Positions 7,983 through 16,208 are shown, counted from the first letter of the stretch. The stretch is 64,000 nt of DNA from Georgenia subflava (GCF_009193155.1 NZ_VUKD01000002.1:682001-746000), one strand, 5' to 3'. Notes: generated by a model from the letters alone, not told the origin. Made by a program: numbers and translations.

Positions 7983-9284
7983 TCAGAACCCCCAGCTGTT
8001 GACCGGCGCGACCGGCCACCCGAACGCGGTCGCCGTCGGTGCGAGGCGACCGGGGGTGCGCTCCTCGACGCGTCCCGCCGCGGCGAGCGCCGCGAGTGAC
8101 GTCCCGCCGAGGTAGGCCGATGCGAGGTCGGCGACGTCGAGGACCAGGTCGGCCGCGTCGGGCGTGGGCTCGGCGGTGGCACCCTCCGGGCCCCCGCGCA
8201 GGTGCCAGCGTCCGGCGTTGGCGGGGACGAGCTCGTCACGCACCTCGAGCACGACGTCGACAGGCGCCTGGTACCGGCGCGCGCTCAGGGCGGCAGGGAC
8301 GTCGAGCAGCCGGATCCAGACGTCGTCCAAGATCCGCACCTTGGCGCCGCGCAGGTCGGTCAGCAGGTGCAGCAGGGCGTCGTCCACCGGCAGGGCCGCC
8401 GTCTCGACGCTCGCCATGAGGTCGAGGTCGGTCAGCGTTCCCCACAGCGCCCGCGCCGCGGGCGCGTCCAGCGCCACGGACTCACGCAGCTTCACGATGC
8501 CCTCCGGCACGCCCGCGTCGGACCACTTGCCCTGCCGCCGGAAGAGGGCGTAGCCGCGCGGTTCGCCGTCGAGGGTGCGGACCAGGGCGACGCTGACCCT
8601 CTCGGCGTCCCGCCGTGCCGACGGCCAGTCCAGCAGGTGGCCGGCACGCAGCGCCTCGGTGTCGCGGTGGATCCAGCCCGGACGGTCCACAGCCGTGTGG
8701 ACCCGCTGGATCGCCTCGCCGTGCCGGGCGGGGTCGAGCCGGTCGAGCTCGACGACGAGCTCGTCGGCGCCGGGCACGTCCCGCAGCTGCGCACCGCGGC
8801 CCACGGTCAGCCTGGCGTGCTGGGTGGCCACGCCGTAGCCGTACCGGCCGTAGATGCCGGTCTCGGCCGCGTAGAGGGCGGAGAGCACCTCGCCACGCTC
8901 GATCGAGCGGGCCAGGTGGGTGGTGAGCATCGCGCGGGCCAGGCCGCGCCGACGGTGCCCGGGGTGGACGCCCACCCAGGTCAGCCCGGCGGTGGGCAGC
9001 CGTTCCCCGCCGGGCACGGGAAGGGTGAAGGCGAAGGAGGAGTGCACCGCGGCCAGCCGGGGCGCACCGGCGTCGCGCTCGTCCCAGACCCCGACGGTGC
9101 GGCCGGGCTCGAGCTCCCACACGGCGACGGCGTCGTCCTCCGGCGTGAGCTCGAAGGCGAAGGCCCACTTGTCGAGCTCGATGGTCGCCGCACGGTCCGC
9201 GACGTCGTCGAGCTCGGCGATCCGGTAACCGGCGGGGACCGCCGTCGGCGTGACTGTCGAGGTGGTGCGGTGCAGGGTCGTCAT
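7983..9284 (-). CDS. Eis-like GNAT N-acetyltransferase
   Basis: 433 residues, matching the three-domain Eis family: an N-terminal GNAT domain, a second degenerate GNAT domain and a C-terminal sterol-carrier-like domain. The acetyl-CoA loop is VGVHPGHRRRGLARAML (about 104-120). The IYGRYGYG block (about 144-151) holds the tyrosine used as general acid in Eis. The chain ends in aromatic Phe (NSWGF), consistent with the terminal carboxylate acting as base in family members. Eis proteins acetylate amines of aminoglycosides, lysines or small amines; the substrate here is unknown. Monocistronic, convergent with the symporter-kinase. A -10-like GACGCT 6 nt before the ATG suggests leaderless initiation. 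Confidence 0.85.
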   Translation of the reverse strand: MTTLHRTTSTVTPTAVPAGYRIAELDDVADRAATIELDKWAFAFELTPEDDAVAVWELEPGRTVGVWDERDAGAPRLAAVHSSFAFTLPVPGGERLPTAGLTWVGVHPGHRRRGLARAMLTTHLARSIERGEVLSALYAAETGIYGRYGYGVATQHARLTVGRGAQLRDVPGADELVVELDRLDPARHGEAIQRVHTAVDRPGWIHRDTEALRAGHLLDWPSARRDAERVSVALVRTLDGEPRGYALFRRQGKWSDAGVPEGIVKLRESVALDAPAARALWGTLTDLDLMASVETAALPVDDALLHLLTDLRGAKVRILDDVWIRLLDVPAALSARRYQAPVDVVLEVRDELVPANAGRWHLRGGPEGATAEPTPDAADLVLDVADLASAYLGGTSLAALAAAGRVEERTPGRLAPTATAFGWPVAPVNSWGF

Positions 9285-9464
9285 GCGCCCAGCGTCGCAG
9301 GTGGGCGCCCCGCGCGGCGACGGATTATCGACTGCCGGGCGACGGGGACCACGAGACGTTTGCCGTGCGACGAGCGTCCCGTGCCGTCGGTCCCGTGCCG
9401 TCGGTGCGCGCCGAGAACGCCTGACACGTCCCGCGCGCTGCCGGCCCGTCGCGCCGCCACGGGA

Positions 9465-9565
9465 GGCGGTGACGGACTATCGCGCCACGGGACGGGCGGT
9501 GACGGACTATCGCGCCACGGGACGGGCGGTGACGGACTATCGCGCCACGGGACGGGCGGTGACGG
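9465..9565. repeat. Exact 30-bp tandem repeat, three copies plus a partial fourth, containing a gene's stop codon
   Basis: Copies at 9465-9494, 9495-9524 and 9525-9554 are identical, and an 11-bp partial copy follows. Read on the minus strand, the unit encodes VTARPVAR and a TAG stop: the last codons of the membrane-protein gene ending at 9537. The two further copies lie beyond the stop, so a change in copy number would not change the protein. The rest of the 9285-9536 gap holds no feature I can support. Confidence 0.9.
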
Positions 9566-10223
9566 CGGCGAGGGCCACCGCCAGCGGCACCAGGACCACG
9601 ACGGCGAGGGGCAGCACCCCCAGCAGCCAGGTCGAGGCACCGACCAGGACGCCCTGGGCGAGCCAGCGCGTGAGGTCCCGCGAGCTGTCGCGCTCGGCGA
9701 CCGCACGGGCGCGGGCGTGCTCGCCCGCCTCGCCGGGGGTGAGCAGGAGCCGACGCCAGGTCCGGGACCGGACGACGTCGGCCACCGCACCGCACAGCAG
9801 CCAGGCGGAGCCGGCCACCAGCGCGCCGGACCAGCCGCCACCGAGTGCGGCGACGGCGAGCGCGACGAGCGGGGCCAGACCGGCCGAGACCAGGGCCGCG
9901 AGCACGAGGGCCCGGGCGTCCGACGTCCGGGCCCGCCCCACCCCGACGGCGGCGACGGCGACCGCGGTGACCAGCAGCCACCCGAGGACAGCGACGCCGA
10001 GGGCGCCGAACGCACGACCCGGGCCGGCGATCGTCACGCCGACCACGGCCGTGACGACGGCGAGACCGCCCGCCACGGCGAGCATGCGCAACGCCCGCGT
10101 GCGCGCCCGGTCGGCGGACCGGGTCACCAGGGCCCTGACGTCCAGGTGCTCGTGGGGGACGGAGTCGTCGCAGTGCTCGCAGCGGGTGGAGTGCTGCGGG
10201 GTCTCGGTGGTGTGCATGCTCAT
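9537..10223 (-). CDS. Hypothetical multi-pass membrane protein with N-terminal Cys/His cluster
   Basis: 228 residues from the ATG at 10223; ATGs at 10217 and 10238 are also in frame. The N-terminus carries HSTRCEHCDDSVPHEHLD, a small CxxC/HxH cluster that could bind metal. About five to six hydrophobic segments follow, in two pairs (about 40-85 and 95-130) and a C-terminal pair (about 180-222). An Arg-rich loop with TPGEAGEHARARAVAER lies before the last pair. I do not recognise the family. The gene diverges from the ATL gene with starts about 22 bp apart, so their promoters overlap. Its 3' end is the source unit of the exact 30-bp repeat. Confidence 0.6.
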   Translation of the reverse strand: MSMHTTETPQHSTRCEHCDDSVPHEHLDVRALVTRSADRARTRALRMLAVAGGLAVVTAVVGVTIAGPGRAFGALGVAVLGWLLVTAVAVAAVGVGRARTSDARALVLAALVSAGLAPLVALAVAALGGGWSGALVAGSAWLLCGAVADVVRSRTWRRLLLTPGEAGEHARARAVAERDSSRDLTRWLAQGVLVGASTWLLGVLPLAVVVLVPLAVALAAVTARPVAR

Positions 10224-10244
10224 GGTGCTTGCGATCATAGGCGG

Positions 10245-10607
10245 GTGGACGAAGAACGGACGGAGCTCGCGGAGCTCGTGCTCGACGTCGCCGACCAGGT
10301 CCCGCCGGGTCTGGCGACCACCTACGGGCTGGTCGCGGAGGCCGTGCGTGCGCTCACGGGGCACGGACATCCCCGGCACGTGGGCTCGGTGATGGCCGCG
10401 TACGGCGCCGAGGTCCCCTGGTGGCGGGTGGTGCGCGCGGACGGCACGCTCCCGCGCCAGCTGCGGGGCCGGGCGCTGGAGCACTACCGCGCCGAGGGCA
10501 CGCCCCTGAGCCTGCTCGTGCCCGTGCGGGTGGACCTGGAGCGGGCGCTGTGGGACGCGCCGGCCCGCTGGCACGCGCCGGCGACGACGGGGGAGACGCA
10601 TGCCTGA
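10245..10607 (+). CDS. Alkyltransferase-like protein (ATL; MGMT-family DNA-binding domain without the catalytic Cys)
   Basis: 120 residues from the GTG at 10245, covering only the C-terminal DNA-binding domain of O6-alkylguanine-DNA alkyltransferase. The helix-turn-helix with TTYGLVAEAVRALTG and HVGSVMA is present. The alkyl-acceptor motif PCHRV is replaced by PWWRV (Trp59-Trp60), so it cannot accept alkyl groups. Known ATL proteins bind O6-alkylguanine and recruit nucleotide excision repair. It overlaps the downstream glycosylase gene by 8 bp, forming a DNA-damage unit. A -10-like GATCAT lies 6 nt before the GTG. Confidence 0.82.
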   Translation: MDEERTELAELVLDVADQVPPGLATTYGLVAEAVRALTGHGHPRHVGSVMAAYGAEVPWWRVVRADGTLPRQLRGRALEHYRAEGTPLSLLVPVRVDLERALWDAPARWHAPATTGETHA

Positions 10608-11562
10608 GGGGCACACCGTCCACCGGCTCGGCTACGCGTTCGCGGAGCTGTTCGGCGGGACGCAGCTGCAGGTCAGCTCGCCGCAGGGGCGGTTCGCGGC
10701 AGGTGCGGCGCTTCTGGACGGGCGCGTGCTCGCCGCGACCGAGGCGCACGGCAAGCACCTGTTCCTGGGGTTCGCCGCACCGGCGGACCTCGCCGACGTC
10801 CGCTGGCTGCGGGTGCACCTGGGCCTGTACGGCTCCTGGACCTTCGACGGCGACGAGACCTTCCACGCCCCGCACGCGATCGGGGCGCCGCGCCGTCGCG
10901 TCGCCGAGGAGGAGGTCGCCGCACCGCTGCCCGCAGGAGCGGAGGAGTCCGACGCGGCGGGCACCGACGGAGGGGGCCCGCAGGCGCCGGGGTCGAACGG
11001 GGTCTGGCACCCGCCCGCGCCGCGCGGCGCGGTGCGCGTGCGCCTGCTCGGCGACAACGGCGTGGCCGATCTCACGGGCCCGACGGCGTGCGAGGTCGTC
11101 ACCGCGGAGGAGAAGGACGAGGTGCACGCCCGGCTGGGTCCGGACCCGTTGCGGCCCGACGGTGACGAGGCGGCGTTCGTCGCCGGGGTGCGTGCGCGTC
11201 GCCGCGCCGTCGGGGAGCTCCTGATGGACCAGGCGGTGATCGCCGGGGTCGGCAACATCTACCGCGCCGAGGCTCTCTACCGCGCCCGCCTGCACCCGCT
11301 GCGGCTGGGCCGCGACGTCCCCGCCGCACGGCTGCGCCGCGTGTGGCAGGACCTGGCCGAGCTCATGGCCGACGGCGTGGCCACCGGCAGGATCGTGACG
11401 ACCAGGCCGGAGGACCGCCAGGAGGAGGACGACCGGTGGTACGTCTACCAGCGGTCGGGCCGGCCCTGCCTGGTCTGCGGGACGAAGGTCGCCGAGGCGC
11501 TCATGCAGGGGCGCCGGCTGTTCTGGTGCCCGCGCTGCCAGCGTGCGCCGCGTCGGTCGTGA
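10600..11562 (+). CDS. nei: Fpg/Nei-family DNA glycosylase-AP lyase (Nei2-like)
   Basis: 320 residues starting MPEGHTVHR, where Pro2 is the Schiff-base nucleophile and Glu3 the acid. PEGH rather than PELPE points to endonuclease VIII/Nei2 rather than MutM. The helix-two-turn-helix is LMDQAVIAGVGNIYRAEALY. A C4 zinc finger closes the protein (Cys290, Cys293, Cys310, Cys313). It removes oxidised bases and cuts the abasic strand. An Ala/Gly/Glu-rich insertion at about 105-140 lengthens the N-domain, and the catalytic-loop region differs from Fpg. Translationally coupled to the ATL gene. Confidence 0.88.
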   Translation: MPEGHTVHRLGYAFAELFGGTQLQVSSPQGRFAAGAALLDGRVLAATEAHGKHLFLGFAAPADLADVRWLRVHLGLYGSWTFDGDETFHAPHAIGAPRRRVAEEEVAAPLPAGAEESDAAGTDGGGPQAPGSNGVWHPPAPRGAVRVRLLGDNGVADLTGPTACEVVTAEEKDEVHARLGPDPLRPDGDEAAFVAGVRARRRAVGELLMDQAVIAGVGNIYRAEALYRARLHPLRLGRDVPAARLRRVWQDLAELMADGVATGRIVTTRPEDRQEEDDRWYVYQRSGRPCLVCGTKVAEALMQGRRLFWCPRCQRAPRRS

Positions 11563-11608
11563 TCGCTGCGCGGACGGGCGCGGCGGTAGCGAGGCCCAGG
11601 GGCTGGCC

Positions 11609-12199
11609 TCAGATGTAGATCGCGGGATCGGCCCACGGGTCGAGCTCGCGGGCTGCCGGGTGGGCGGGGCGCGGGCGGGCCGGCACCCCCACGGCGACGG
11701 CGCGGGGCGGCACGTCCTTCACCACCACGGCGTTGGCGCCGACCTTGGCGTCGGAGCCGATCCGCACCGGTCCCAGCACCTTCGCGCCGGCCCCGATGAC
11801 CACCCGGTCCCCGACCGTGGGGTGCCGCTTCCCCCGGCTCATCGAGATCCCGCCGAGGGTGGTGCCGTGGAAGAGCACGACGTCCTCGCCCACCTCGGCG
11901 GTCTCGCCGATGACCACCCCCATGCCGTGGTCGATGAACAGCCGCCGGCCCAGCGTCGCCGCCGGGTGGATCTCGATGCCCGTCAGGGTCCGGGCAGCCT
12001 GGGAGATCAGCCGGGCCGGCAGCTTCAGCAGCGGGCTCGCGTGCCACATCCGGTGCGCGACCCGGTGGATCCACAGGGCGTGCACGCCGGGGTACGCCAG
12101 GGCGACCTCGAGCAGGGTGCGCGCCGCCGGGTCGCGGCGGCGCGCAGCCTGCAGGTCATCCAGCAGGAGCTGGCGCATCGGCACGCGGGAGTCGTGCAC
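11609..12199 (-). CDS. cysE: Serine O-acetyltransferase (CysE/EpsC type)
   Basis: 196 residues from the GTG at 12199, one base after the cysK stop; the ATG at 12178 ([19 protein letters not shown]) is an alternative start. Left-handed beta-helix hexapeptide repeats are clear from [19 protein letters not shown] through [16 protein letters not shown]. Catalytic His residues are in [11 protein letters not shown] and the GKRHPT segment. It makes O-acetylserine from serine and acetyl-CoA, the substrate of the CysK encoded just upstream. It lacks the long N-terminal domain of E. coli CysE, as usual for the short EpsC form. Likely under the same cysteine-responsive leader as cysK. Confidence 0.93.
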   Translation of the reverse strand: MHDSRVPMRQLLLDDLQAARRRDPAARTLLEVALAYPGVHALWIHRVAHRMWHASPLLKLPARLISQAARTLTGIEIHPAATLGRRLFIDHGMGVVIGETAEVGEDVVLFHGTTLGGISMSRGKRHPTVGDRVVIGAGAKVLGPVRIGSDAKVGANAVVVKDVPPRAVAVGVPARPRPAHPAARELDPWADPAIYI

Positions 12200-12200
12200 G

Positions 12201-13136
12201 TCAGTCGGCCAGGCCCTCGAACAGCAGGGTGGAGACGTAGCGCTCACCGAAGTCGGGGACGACGACGACGATCGTCTTGCCGTCGAGCTCGGGGCGCTTT
12301 GCCAGCTGTGCGGCGGCGGCGAGCGCGGCACCGGAGGAGATGCCCACGAGGAGGCCCTCCTCGGTAGCGGCGCGCCGGGCGTACTCGACGGCCGTCGCCA
12401 CGTCGACGTCGACGACCTCGTCGTAGACGTCGGTGTCGAGGATCTCCGGGACGAAGTTCGCGCCCAGGCCCTGGATCTTGTGCGGTCCGGGCTTGCCGCC
12501 GTTGAGGATCGGGGACTCGGCCGGCTCGACGGCGACGACCTTGACCTCGGGCTTGCGCTCCTTGAGCAGGCGACCGGCCCCGGTGATCGTCCCGCCGGTG
12601 CCGATGCCGGAGACGAGGACGTCGACGCCGCCGTCGGTGTCGGCCCAGATCTCCTCGCCGGTGGTCTTGCGGTGGATCTCGACGTTGGCGGGGTTGGCGA
12701 ACTGGCGGGCGAGGACGGCGCCCTCGCGCTCGGCGGCGATCTCGTTGGCCTTCTCGACGGCGCCCTTCATGCCGCCGGCGGGGTCGGTGAGGATGAGCTC
12801 GGCGCCGAAGGCGCGCAGCAGGGCCTTGCGCTCGTTGGACATCGACGACGGCATCGCGAGGACGACCTTGTACCCGCGCGCGGCACCGACCATGGCCAGC
12901 GCGATACCGGTGTTGCCGGACGTGGCCTCGACGATGGTGCCGCCGGCCGGTAGCTCGCCGGACGCCTCGGCGGCGTCGATGATCGCGACTCCGATGCGGT
13001 CCTTGACGGAGTTGGCGGGGTTGTAGAACTCGAGCTTGGCGAGAACTGTCGCGCCCGCGCCGTCGGTCAGCCGGTTGAGCCGGACGAGCGGGGTACGGCC
13101 GATGAGCTCGGTGACGTTGTTGTAGATCGTGGCCAT
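12201..13136 (-). CDS. cysK: Cysteine synthase A (O-acetylserine sulfhydrylase)
   Basis: 311-residue PLP enzyme of fold type II. Lys45 in [11 protein letters not shown] binds PLP; TSGNTG (72-77) is the substrate loop; [17 protein letters not shown] binds the PLP phosphate. It converts O-acetylserine plus sulfide to cysteine. The ATG at 13136 has AGGAAGAGGA upstream (AGAGG with 6-nt spacing). cysE follows after one base. A 137-nt interval and a 21-codon Cys-rich leader frame precede it, which suggests cysteine-responsive control. Confidence 0.95.
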   Translation of the reverse strand: MATIYNNVTELIGRTPLVRLNRLTDGAGATVLAKLEFYNPANSVKDRIGVAIIDAAEASGELPAGGTIVEATSGNTGIALAMVGAARGYKVVLAMPSSMSNERKALLRAFGAELILTDPAGGMKGAVEKANEIAAEREGAVLARQFANPANVEIHRKTTGEEIWADTDGGVDVLVSGIGTGGTITGAGRLLKERKPEVKVVAVEPAESPILNGGKPGPHKIQGLGANFVPEILDTDVYDEVVDVDVATAVEYARRAATEEGLLVGISSGAALAAAAQLAKRPELDGKTIVVVVPDFGERYVSTLLFEGLAD

Positions 13137-13450
13137 GGTGGTCCTCTTCCTGGGGTGCGGCCGGACCGGGGACGCCGGCTCCGGAGGGTGGGGGTGGGTA
13201 CGGCGCAGCGCGCCGTGGGTGGGGCCGGAGCGCCCGGCATGCGGGCCTCGGCCGCACGCTAGAGCCAGGCGCTCTACCGACAGAGGCAGCAGCAGACGGG
13301 CAGCACGAGGGCCGGGCGGGCAGCGGACGTGGTGCGCACTGCGGGTCCTCTCTCCTCGATGCGGCCACGGCGTCACGTCTCGATCGGGACGCGAACGTCA
13401 TCGGCCTTGAAGCCTCAATCACCTTAGCGCGTGAGTCGCGTCACGCGCAC
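13137..13450 (-). promoter_or_regulatory. cysK 5' leader: probable cysteine-responsive attenuation region
   Basis: This 321-bp gap holds a leader frame (13274-13339) with its own strong ribosome site, then 137 nt to cysK. CCTCT inside the Cys-codon tract (13282-13286 on the complementary strand) can pair with AGAGG of the cysK ribosome site (13143-13147), so ribosome position could decide cysK translation. A small GC hairpin (about 13200-13216) and a quasi-palindrome at 13376-13391 lie nearby. A possible -10 TAAGGT lies near 13424-13429. Fold and promoter are inferred, not tested. Confidence 0.55.
13274..13339 (-). CDS. Cys-rich leader peptide upstream of cysK
   Basis: 21 codons from a GTG at 13339 to a TAG at 13274-13276. 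GAGGAGAGAGGA lies upstream with about 6-nt spacing, one of the best ribosome sites in the window. The peptide starts [13 protein letters not shown] and ends PVCCCLCR, four Cys codons in the last six residues. Cys is rare in these proteins, so such a tract directly before cysK-cysE is unlikely by chance. Poly-Cys upstream frames that regulate cysteine genes are described in mycobacteria; this looks like the same logic in another actinobacterial group. Confidence 0.7.
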   Translation of the reverse strand: MRTTSAARPALVLPVCCCLCR

Positions 13451-13457
13451 CGGCGAC

Positions 13458-14465
13458 CTAGTGCGCGGCGGTCCGGGCCCGTTCGGCGAAGGTGTTCAGC
13501 AGCGCCGCGCCGGCGGCGGCGTCGTCGACCGTGACGACGAAGCGCCGGCCCCCGCTGCGCGCGACCGAGATGGCCTCGCCGCGGCGGATGACGACGCCGG
13601 TCGCGCCGGTCACGTTCGTCCGCAGCCCCCACCCGCCGAACTCGGCGAACGGGGAGACCTCGATGACCTCGGCCCGCTCGACCTCGCTGGCCGGAACGTG
13701 CTGGCGCGGCCAGCCCATGGCGCCGCGGGCGGCGAGTCCGGTGGCATCGACGCGGACGTCCCAGACGAGCATGGTGAGGACGAGAGGCACGATCGCCAGC
13801 ATGAGCAGGGCGACGAACCAGCTGTCGGTGACGAGCGCCAGCCACAGGCTGAACCCGATGTAGAGGGCGAGGGCCAGCCCGCCCCAGCGCCGCATCGAGC
13901 GGGTGGCCGTGACCCGCCGCGTCCAGACGGCGCGCTCGCCCGCACCGAGCGCGGTGCGCGGCGCGTCCCCGGGAAGGGCGGTCGTCGCCGGCAGGTCCGG
14001 GTCTCCGCCGGCCAGCGCGGCCGCCAGACCGCCCGCAACCACGGCCGCGACCGTCGTCAGGGTCATCGCGAGGTCAGGCTCGCGGGCGGCATACGGGTCG
14101 GTGAGGTCGACCTGCGCGAGCACCTGGGTGAGCAGCAGTCCGGTGAAGAAGACGGCGGAGCCGGTGGCGAGGCCCAGGACCAGGCGGCGGGTGAGCGAGG
14201 TGCGGCCGGTGACCACTGCCAGGACGGCGAGGACGACCAGGCTGATGCCGCCCAGGACCGCGTTCACCGTCACCAGCTCGCTGACCGGGCCCACCCGGTC
14301 GACGCCGTCGACGCCCCAGTGCAGCGCGACCTGCTCGGGCAGGCGCGGGAGCATCGACGCCACCAGGACCCAGCCCGTACCGGTGATCAGCACGGGGAGG
14401 ATCACGCCGAGCGCCCAGGCACGGCCGCGGTGGGGGAGTGGCATACGGTCCGTCGGGGCAGTCAC
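13458..14465 (-). CDS. DUF1648-containing membrane protein
   Basis: 335 residues. An N-terminal membrane helix is followed by the DUF1648 signature [23 protein letters not shown], then about four more hydrophobic segments, and a pair of helices near 200-235. The soluble C-terminal domain (about 240-335) is rich in beta strands and contains [25 protein letters not shown], a PH-like pattern. DUF1648 occurs in SdpI-type immunity and sensor proteins. The start overlaps the stop of the GntR gene by 4 bp, so the regulator and this protein are co-translated; the pair probably forms a small autoregulated stress module. Exact role unknown. Confidence 0.75.
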   Translation of the reverse strand: MTAPTDRMPLPHRGRAWALGVILPVLITGTGWVLVASMLPRLPEQVALHWGVDGVDRVGPVSELVTVNAVLGGISLVVLAVLAVVTGRTSLTRRLVLGLATGSAVFFTGLLLTQVLAQVDLTDPYAAREPDLAMTLTTVAAVVAGGLAAALAGGDPDLPATTALPGDAPRTALGAGERAVWTRRVTATRSMRRWGGLALALYIGFSLWLALVTDSWFVALLMLAIVPLVLTMLVWDVRVDATGLAARGAMGWPRQHVPASEVERAEVIEVSPFAEFGGWGLRTNVTGATGVVIRRGEAISVARSGGRRFVVTVDDAAAGAALLNTFAERARTAAH

Positions 14466-14821
14466 TGGTTCTCCTCGGGTCTGGCGATCATGGCGGCAAC
14501 GGCGGTCAGCGGCAGACCGAGGGCCTCGGCCTCGCTGCGTACCTGGGCGAGAGCGTCGCCCAGTCGTTCGTAGTGCTCGGCCGCGTGCGCGGTGACGACG
14601 GCGCCCCGGCCGCGCCGCAGCTCGAGCAGGCCCTCGTCACGCAGCTGCTGGTAGGCGTGCAGCACGGTGTGCTGGTTGACGTCCAGCGACGTCGCGAGCT
14701 CGCGGGCCGACGGGAGGCGCTCGCCGCTGTGCAGCTCGCCGGCGACCACCGCGGCGCGCACCTGCCCGGCCAGCTGCTCGAACAGCGGCTGGGGCGACGT
14801 CGGGTCGATACGGAGGAGCAT
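14462..14821 (-). CDS. GntR-family (YtrA subfamily) transcriptional regulator
   Basis: 119 residues: an N-terminal winged helix-turn-helix ([55 protein letters not shown], about 11-65) followed by only about 45 residues, the short effector/dimer domain typical of YtrA. These regulators usually sit in front of membrane or transporter genes and repress their own operon; here the partner is the DUF1648 protein. An inverted repeat overlaps its promoter. Confidence 0.88.
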   Translation of the reverse strand: MLLRIDPTSPQPLFEQLAGQVRAAVVAGELHSGERLPSARELATSLDVNQHTVLHAYQQLRDEGLLELRRGRGAVVTAHAAEHYERLGDALAQVRSEAEALGLPLTAVAAMIARPEENQ

Positions 14822-14828
14822 GACGCAG

Positions 14829-14834
14829 AGCGTA
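14829..14834 (-). promoter_or_regulatory. Putative -10 box (TACGCT) of the gntR operon, leaderless arrangement
   Basis: TACGCT on the minus strand ends 7 nt before the ATG at 14821. TTGCTC 18 nt further upstream is a fair -35. Confidence 0.5.
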
Positions 14835-14860
14835 CTTGTTCTAGCCCAACTAGAGCAAGT
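14834..14860. promoter_or_regulatory. Probable GntR/YtrA operator
   Basis: Inverted repeat acttgttctag - 5 nt - ctagagcaagt (11-bp arms, one mismatch). It fills the spacer between the -35 and -10 of the gntR promoter, as expected for autorepression. Confidence 0.65.
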
Positions 14861-14873
14861 TGTGAGCGGCGCT

Positions 14874-15509
14874 TCAGCGTGGGTGCTCGACGACAGTGGT
14901 CCCTACCCGGCGCGGGCTCGCAGCGCCCGAGGTGAGCGTGGCGAGCAGCGAGACGAGGGCGTCGCCGTCGTCGGTGGCCACGGTGACCCGCACCCCGGTT
15001 GCGGCGTAGGCGACGTCCTGCACGGTCAGGCCGCGACCGTGCAGCTCGGCCTCGATGCGTCCGGCGTCGGCGTGCTCGAGGTCGACCTCCCACAGGTCGA
15101 GGCGCTCGAGCCTGACGACGGGGGCGACGTCGAGGGCGGCCTGCACGGCGTCGGAGTAGGCCCGCACCAGCCCGCCCGTGCCGAGCTTGACGCCGCCGAA
15201 CCAGCGCACGACCACCGCCGCGACGTCGCTCATCCCCGACCCGCGCAGCACCTCGAGCATCGGCATCCCGGCGGTGCCGGCGGGCTCGCCGTCGTCGGAG
15301 GAACGTTCGACCGGGTTGGCGCCGGCGACGTCGACGACGAAGGCCGAGCAGTGGTGCCGGGCGTCCGGGTAGCGGGACCGGGCGTCGGCGACCAGGGCGC
15401 GGGCGGCGTCCTCGTCGTCGACGCGACGCAGCAGCGTGAGGAAGCGCGAGCGACGGACCTCGATCTCCGCGCGCACGTCGGCCCCACGGGCGAGTCGCAG
15501 GTCGGTCAC
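14874..15509 (-). CDS. YigZ/IMPACT-family protein
   Basis: 211 residues. The N-terminal UPF0029/IMPACT domain shows the family hallmarks [29 protein letters not shown] and [21 protein letters not shown] smaller C-terminal domain (about 140-205) resembles an EF-G domain V-like fold. Bacterial members are poorly characterised and have been linked to translation or proteolysis. The GTG at 15509 has a -10-like GATACT 6 nt upstream (15516-15521). Not in an obvious operon. Confidence 0.88.
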   Translation of the reverse strand: MTDLRLARGADVRAEIEVRRSRFLTLLRRVDDEDAARALVADARSRYPDARHHCSAFVVDVAGANPVERSSDDGEPAGTAGMPMLEVLRGSGMSDVAAVVVRWFGGVKLGTGGLVRAYSDAVQAALDVAPVVRLERLDLWEVDLEHADAGRIEAELHGRGLTVQDVAYAATGVRVTVATDDGDALVSLLATLTSGAASPRRVGTTVVEHPR

Positions 15510-15602
15510 ACCCGTAGTATCGCCGCTCGACCGACCGGGGGTGGCGACCGGGCAACCCAGGTCTGCGCCGGTCCGTGTGGGTCGGCAACGTCACACCCGG
15601 GG

Positions 15603-15608
15603 TAGACT
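15603..15608 (+). promoter_or_regulatory. Putative -10 box (TAGACT) of rpmF
   Basis: TAGACT about 85 nt before the rpmF start implies a 5' leader of about 80 nt. No recognisable zinc-regulator (Zur) palindrome is seen around it. Confidence 0.35.
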
Positions 15609-15693
15609 GCTCCGGTTGGCCACGCGACCCCTTCTCGTGGGAAGGTATGCGTCGGCAAGAATCCCCTCTACACACGGAAGGAGCGGCAAGGGC

Positions 15694-15861
15694 ATGGCAG
15701 TTCCCAAGCGCAAGATGTCCCGCAGCAACACCCGCTCTCGCCGGTCCCAGTGGAAGGCCGAGCTCACCGAGCTCGTCGCCGTCCGCGTCCAGGGCCGCGA
15801 GGTCAAGGTGCCGCGGCGGCTCGCCAAGGCTTACCAGAAGGGCATGCTGGTCGAGGACTGA
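15694..15861 (+). CDS. rpmF: 50S ribosomal protein L32, form without zinc-binding cysteines
   Basis: 55 residues beginning [17 protein letters not shown], the unmistakable L32 N-terminus that binds 23S rRNA. There is no cysteine, so the CxxC...CxxC zinc ribbon of the C+ form is missing; the C-terminus is a short basic stretch ending GMLVED. AAGGAG lies 10 nt before the ATG. It is not next to DUF177, the usual partner of the C+ gene, so a second L32 may exist elsewhere. A strong terminator follows. Zinc-free paralogues are often Zur-controlled, but no Zur site is visible here. Confidence 0.93.
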   Translation: MAVPKRKMSRSNTRSRRSQWKAELTELVAVRVQGREVKVPRRLAKAYQKGMLVED

Positions 15862-15887
15862 TCCTCGCCGCGCCACTGGTGCACGCA

Positions 15888-15913
15888 GGCCCTCTCACTT
15901 CGGTGAGGGGGCC
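15888..15913 (+). terminator. rpmF terminator hairpin
   Basis: 11-bp stem ggccctctcac/gtgagggggcc closed by a C(TTCG)G tetraloop, 26 bp after the stop, followed by TTCGTCGTT. Confidence 0.8.
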
Positions 15914-15974
15914 TTCGTCGTTCTCGGAAAGGGGCCGGTGAGGGGCCATTGTCTTCGCGTTCGCTGCCGGGCAC

Positions 15975-16002
15975 GTCGCGGCGGCGGAAAGACCGCCGCG
16001 AC
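15975..16002. terminator. GC hairpin between rpmF and tRNA-Gly
   Basis: Perfect 10-bp arms gtcgcggcgg/ccgccgcgac with an 8-nt loop. It lies about 110 bp past the 3' end of the minus-strand tRNA-Gly gene and could terminate it. No U-tract. Confidence 0.4.
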
Positions 16003-16113
16003 GAGGAGGCAGCCGTCGGACGGCGTGCCGGACGCTGCCGGAGCGCGGGCCGCACTCCGAGAGCCGCCTGTAGGCGGGCGACGACCGCAGGTCGCCGGTC
16101 GAGGAGGTCGAGC

Positions 16114-16187
16114 TGGAGCGGGTGACGAGAATCGAACTCGCACCATCTGCTTGGAAGGCAGAGGCTCTACCATTGAGCTACACCCGC
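16114..16187 (-). tRNA. tRNA-Gly (anticodon TCC)
   Basis: Cloverleaf on the minus strand: acceptor GCGGGTG/CACCCGC, D-arm TAGCTCAATGGTAGAGC, anticodon stem CTGCC/GGCAG around a loop with TCC, T-arm GCGAGTTCGATTCTCGT, discriminator T and an encoded CCA at 16114-16116. Confidence 0.95.
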
Positions 16188-16208
16188 GCGGGCCTGAGCC
16201 GCACGAGG

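Noticed and set aside
9465-9565. CRISPR-like direct repeats
   Set aside because: Copies are contiguous with no spacers and extend a gene end; no cas genes are present.
15510-15693. Zur box for the zinc-free rpmF
   Set aside because: No AT-centred palindrome of the Zur type is visible in the GC-rich leader.
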